DNA of 64,000 nt, taken from positions 108,974 to 172,973 of the forward strand of contig JAJEBF010000045.1 of the NCBI GenBank assembly GCA_022824025.1. Direction: 5' to 3'. The notes under the pieces were generated by a model, which saw only the letters and a program-made list of their open reading frames with translations, searched no databases and was not told the origin of the DNA. The position numbers and the translations under genes were made by a program. Position 1 is the first letter of the stretch. The number at the start of each line of letters is the position of its first letter. Below are positions 60,914 through 64,000 of the stretch, one piece after another. The DNA is from Caldilineaceae bacterium (GTDB taxonomy: Bacteria > Chloroflexota > Anaerolineae > Caldilineales > Caldilineaceae).

Positions 60914-62461
60914 TCAATCCCCGCCCGCCATCGGCATCACAGCAAGTTCCTCGCCAACAACCGGTGCAAAGTCCATCCTGTCCAGAACATCCGCCGGAAC
61001 GTCAATGCCGGGCGCAACCTCCCGCAGACGCATTCCCTCGGGCGTTAACTCAAATACCGCCCGCTCCGTAACGCAAATCACCTCCTGCCCCGCCGCCATC
61101 GCCTGCCTTCCGCTAAAGGTGATCTGATCCACCTTCTCCACCATCTTGCGGACCTGTCCATATCTCCGAACTCTGACCCGACCTTCGCCCACCTCGTACT
61201 CAGCGCCCTTCGCTTCGAACGTGCCGCAAAACACAACCTTGCGTGCATTCTGGGCAATATCCATGAATCCGCCCGGCCCCACCGTGACACCGCCCAAGCG
61301 CGAAACATTGACATTCCCTGCCCTGTCCATCTCGCCAAAGCCGAGAAACGCGATGTCCAGCCCTCCCCCGCTGTACAGGTCAAACTGGGAAGGCGAATCG
61401 ATCATGCAGCTTGCATTGCGTGCAAAACCGAAAAGCGCGCCGTCCAGCAGCTCCCCGCCATACGTGCCATGCTCTATCGTCTGGTAATAGCGATCCGTTT
61501 CCCCGCGCGCCGCCACCAGTTTCGCCACACCGTCAGGGATGCCAAAGCCAAAGTTGACCACCGCGTTCTCATAGAGCTCCTGCGCTGCCCTGAACGCAAT
61601 GACCGCCCGCACGCCCGACGTTGCAACGCCTTCCTGGCCTTCTGCCTTGCACTCCTCCTCTGCCGTCTCACCCCCCTTCTGGCCGGAAATTGCCGGGTCA
61701 TAGGAGAAGGCGTGACACTGCCACTGGTCCGGTACGACAACGACGGCGTCCACTAGCGCCCCAGGAATTCTCACCTGCCTCGCCTGAATCTGGCCCCGTT
61801 CCGCCAGACCCCGCACCTGAACGATCACCTTCCCGCCGCTGTTGTGCGCCGCCAGGGCCAGGGCGAACGCCTCAAGGTTCGCAGGCTCCTCCTCCATGCT
61901 TACATTCCCGTCCGCGTCAGCATAGCTTCCCCTCAGCGCCGCCACGTCCACTGGAAAGGGCAGATAGCGCAACAGTGTCCGGCCCCCGATCTCGATCAGC
62001 TCAACCAGTGTGTCCTGGGCCGATCGGTTCATCCTGCCGCCGTCCTGCCGCGGGTCGACAAAGGTACCCAGCCCCACATGCGTGATCAGGCCCGGCCGCC
62101 CCGCCCCGATTTCCCGCATCAGCTGGGAAGTTACACCCGAGGGCAGAACATAGGCCTCGATCTTCTCCTCGCGCGCCAGGGCCTGCATGCGCGGCGACCA
62201 GATCCAATGCCCTCCAATCACCTTGCGAACCAATCCCTCATAGGCCAGCCGGTTGAGACCGCGCCGGTCCCGGTCTCCAAGCCCAAGCGAATGGACAACG
62301 CGCAGTCCAACCGGCCTGCCTGCAGACAGGAAGCGCTCCTCGATCGCAGCCAGCAGCGCATCGGGCTCCACAAGCCCGCCGCCGCCGCCCAAAACGCCCA
62401 TTGTCGCGCCGTCTGGCACCATCGCCGCCGCTTCCTGAACGTCAATTACCTTGTTTCGCAT
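60914..62461 (-). CDS. Family I acyl-CoA:carboxylate CoA-transferase (YdiF-like)
   Basis: This 515-residue protein contains both halves (alpha and beta) of a family I CoA-transferase in one chain. The N-terminal half has A-T-M-G-V-L-G-G-G-G-G-L and G-L-G-T-F-V-D-P-R; the C-terminal half has the catalytic Glu E330 in Y-Y-Q-T-I-E-H-G-T-Y-G-G and the D-L-Y-S-G-G-G-L-D-I-A-F-L-G segment. It swaps CoA between acetyl-CoA or similar donors and a short-chain acid. It begins six bases after the stop of the 2-dehydropantoate reductase-like gene, so the two are probably co-expressed. Confidence 0.92.
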   Translation of the reverse strand: MRNKVIDVQEAAAMVPDGATMGVLGGGGGLVEPDALLAAIEERFLSAGRPVGLRVVHSLGLGDRDRRGLNRLAYEGLVRKVIGGHWIWSPRMQALAREEKIEAYVLPSGVTSQLMREIGAGRPGLITHVGLGTFVDPRQDGGRMNRSAQDTLVELIEIGGRTLLRYLPFPVDVAALRGSYADADGNVSMEEEPANLEAFALALAAHNSGGKVIVQVRGLAERGQIQARQVRIPGALVDAVVVVPDQWQCHAFSYDPAISGQKGGETAEEECKAEGQEGVATSGVRAVIAFRAAQELYENAVVNFGFGIPDGVAKLVAARGETDRYYQTIEHGTYGGELLDGALFGFARNASCMIDSPSQFDLYSGGGLDIAFLGFGEMDRAGNVNVSRLGGVTVGPGGFMDIAQNARKVVFCGTFEAKGAEYEVGEGRVRVRRYGQVRKMVEKVDQITFSGRQAMAAGQEVICVTERAVFELTPEGMRLREVAPGIDVPADVLDRMDFAPVVGEELAVMPMAGGD

Positions 62462-62467
62462 CGAGTT

Positions 62468-63409
62468 CTATCCGAGATAGTGGCTCTCCAGCCCCTTCAC
62501 AGCAGCCACCAGCGTCTTGTTCACAGGGGTGGCAATGCCATGCAACCGGGCCAGCCGCACCACCGCTCCGTTGATCACGTCAATCTCGCATGGCCGGCGG
62601 TTGAGAATATCCACGCACAGGCTGGACTTATTGTCGCCCGTTCCCGTAGGCCCCGCGATCTGATCGATCACCTCTCTCGTCTCGCTTGCGTTCAGTTCAA
62701 CTCCCTCTGCCCGCGCCACCGCCACCGCCTCGTTCAGCGCCTCATACGCCGTCTCCCGCAGCGCCGGCACAGCAAACACCTGCTTGATCGTCAGATTGGC
62801 GATCGCCGACGTGGGGCTGATTGCAATGTTCGCCAGCAGCTTCTTCCAGATCGCCTGCCGAATGTCCGCTGCCGCCGAAGTCGGCAGCCCCGCCCTGTCC
62901 AGCGCGCCCGCGATCCGCTCGGCCCTCTTGCTCAGCCCCCCTCCCATCTCGCCAATCTGCGTCGGCAACTTGCCGAAGTTCCGCACCGCGCCGGCTCCCT
63001 CTACGGCCGCTCCCTGCGCGGTTACGCCGCCCAACACACGCTCCATCCCAATTACCTCGCCAATACTCTCCTCATTCCCCAGGCCGTTCTGAAAACTGAT
63101 GGCAACACTGTCCTCGCGCAGCAGATGAGCCACGCGGCCAACCGCCTCCCTGGTGTAGGGCGCCTTGCACTGCACAAAGAGTACGTCGACCCCCTCCAGC
63201 CCGCCAGGGTCCGTCGTCGCCCGCACCGGAATGCTCCGATCCCCTCCGTAGCCGAACATCTGAAGCCCGTCACTGTTGATACGGTCAACGTGCTCCTGCC
63301 ACACGTCGATCAGCGTAACATCCAGGCCCCCCTCGGCCAGCAGCCCGCCAAAAAGACAGCCCATCGCGCCGGCCCCCACCACCGCAATTCTCGGATGCCA
63401 ATCACCCAT
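62468..63409 (-). CDS. 2-dehydropantoate 2-reductase family protein
   Basis: This 313-residue protein has an N-terminal NADPH-binding motif (V-V-G-A-G-A-M-G-C-L-F-G), the conserved V-Q-C-K-A segment and F-Q-N-G-L-G-N, then the K-K-L-L-A-N-I-A-I-S-P block holding the catalytic Lys of the ketopantoate reductase family. Ketopantoate reduction is a step of pantothenate synthesis, but many relatives act on other 2-keto acids. GAGGAG seven bases before the ATG at 63409 fixes the start. The CoA-transferase follows with six bases between, which suggests a catabolic rather than vitamin role. Confidence 0.9.
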   Translation of the reverse strand: MGDWHPRIAVVGAGAMGCLFGGLLAEGGLDVTLIDVWQEHVDRINSDGLQMFGYGGDRSIPVRATTDPGGLEGVDVLFVQCKAPYTREAVGRVAHLLREDSVAISFQNGLGNEESIGEVIGMERVLGGVTAQGAAVEGAGAVRNFGKLPTQIGEMGGGLSKRAERIAGALDRAGLPTSAAADIRQAIWKKLLANIAISPTSAIANLTIKQVFAVPALRETAYEALNEAVAVARAEGVELNASETREVIDQIAGPTGTGDNKSSLCVDILNRRPCEIDVINGAVVRLARLHGIATPVNKTLVAAVKGLESHYLG

Positions 63410-63640
63410 GGAAAAACTCCTCAACTATCCCCGTTCAAGATCCAGACCTGTCTTTCCATTGCAGATCGTCTGAGCACACCCCTTCCCACTCTGCATTTCC
63501 TACATATGGAGTCCCCCTTCGCCTCTCCCTTACCTCGCACAACCCATGTAGGGGCCCCCTTGTGGGCGCCATTGCCCACAGAAAGAATCTCCCGCCTCCC
63601 ATCAGAAACACCAGCACGTCCCTCGCCACCTTCCCCCTGC

Positions 63641-63680
63641 CCTTCTCCGTGCCCCTTCGTGTCCCTCCGAGGCTCACTAG
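63641..63680. repeat. Dispersed intergenic repeat copy near the transposase
   Basis: CTTCTCCGTGCCCCTTCGTG followed by TCCCTCCGAGGCTCACTAG is a divergent family copy located 39 bases past the transposase stop, just outside the likely end of the insertion sequence. A CCCCCTTGTGGGCGCC string near 63553 also occurs at about 13317. Confidence 0.65.
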
Positions 63681-63718
63681 GTGTTGAAGGGGTGCAGTCC
63701 AAATTTGGGGTGAGATGG

Positions 63719-64000
63719 TCAGATGGGTATTTCGTGCCAACGGTCGCTGAGAAGGCGTGCGCGGAGAGCGAGCATGGCCTGAGCACCGTCACGGGACCAG
63801 CGCATGCCACTTTGTTTCATGCGCTGTTGGACAAGAGTTTTGGCTGCGGATTCGACGGCGCCGCTGCTGATCGGGAGGCCTGCCTTTCGATAGGCGGCGT
63901 AATGCATGCGGTGTCGGTATTTCCACAGGTAAGCGACGGCCTGTTTGACTTCAGGAGGCGCATCGCCCAGCTTGGGGTAGAGACGCAAAATGTGACTGAA
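63719..64000 (-). CDS. Transposase C-terminal part (ISKra4-like), cut by the window edge
   Basis: The frame is open to the right edge, giving 93 visible residues including F-S-H-I-L-R before the first possible TTG. The block P-I-S-S-G-A-V-E-S-A-A-K-T-L-V followed by Q-Q-R-M-K-Q-S-G-M-R-W resembles the C-terminus of ISKra4-type DDE transposases, including the catalytic Glu in A-V-E. The visible end is intact with a stop at 63719. The element's end may lie around 63690, where GGGTGCAGTCCAAATTTGGG begins, but the other end is outside the window. Family choice is from memory of the motif. Confidence 0.75.
   Translation of the reverse strand, partial: FSHILRLYPKLGDAPPEVKQAVAYLWKYRHRMHYAAYRKAGLPISSGAVESAAKTLVQQRMKQSGMRWSRDGAQAMLALRARLLSDRWHEIPI

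Overview
The window reads as a 64 kb piece of a GC-rich bacterial chromosome, most likely from a Chloroflexota (Caldilinea/Anaerolinea-like) bacterium. That placement is an inference. It rests on twin-arginine lipoprotein sugar-binding proteins, a deazaflavin (F420)-type nitroreductase, many PhyH dioxygenases, sulfatases and Gfo/Idh/MocA enzymes, and Mrp, TerC and XdhC/MocA-type genes in one neighbourhood. No rRNA, tRNA or CRISPR array was seen.

Positions 368-21201 form a minus-strand catabolic island of about 21 kb. In transcription order it holds: a PhyH dioxygenase overlapping a Cys-type sulfatase; a DegT-family aminotransferase; a binding protein with two permeases of a sugar ABC importer; two orphan genes; two tandem polysaccharide-deacetylase-like proteins; a sulfatase-fold enzyme with Thr at the catalytic Cys position; a second binding protein with two permeases; a Gfo/Idh/MocA oxidoreductase; a second PhyH; and an ALDH7-type aldehyde dehydrogenase. 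Neither importer has an ATPase in the window. The set suggests uptake and dismantling of sulfated or amino-modified glycans or polyols. The two orphan genes lie between 53 bp direct repeats of a permease 3' end, which makes them a candidate small mobile or replacement segment.

Positions 21785-31000 hold a deazaflavin-type nitroreductase, a PyrK-like ferredoxin reductase, a SufE / P1-peptidase cluster with a conserved 65-residue protein, a methyltransferase, molybdenum-enzyme maturation genes (two XdhC-type proteins and a MocA-type cytidylyltransferase) around a TerC membrane protein, and an unknown membrane protein. Positions 31021-38513 hold smc, a membrane-anchored triple DUF4399 / cytochrome c fusion, two small minus-strand genes with visible promoters (a tail-anchored membrane peptide and a Cys-rich protein with an acidic tail), and a YccF protein.

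Positions 39068-45808 are a complete seven-gene mrpABCDEFG cation/proton antiporter operon in which several subunits carry acidic extensions. After it come an FGGY sugar kinase, an MFS exporter, a CPBP protease, polyphosphate kinase, a DtxR/MntR regulator with an apparently leaderless promoter and overlapping inverted repeat, and an export system (double-length FtsX permease, MacA-type adaptor, ATPase). The right end holds a threonine dehydratase-like enzyme, a CoA-transferase, a 2-dehydropantoate 2-reductase-like enzyme and the 3' part of a transposase cut by the window edge.

A pyrimidine-rich repeat family (GTGTCCCTYC units plus a GTGGATCAA-N-GCCGTTGAC core) recurs in at least six intergenic regions. 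Starts were moved inward wherever a ribosome binding site or family homology favoured an internal start codon; these choices are stated per gene.
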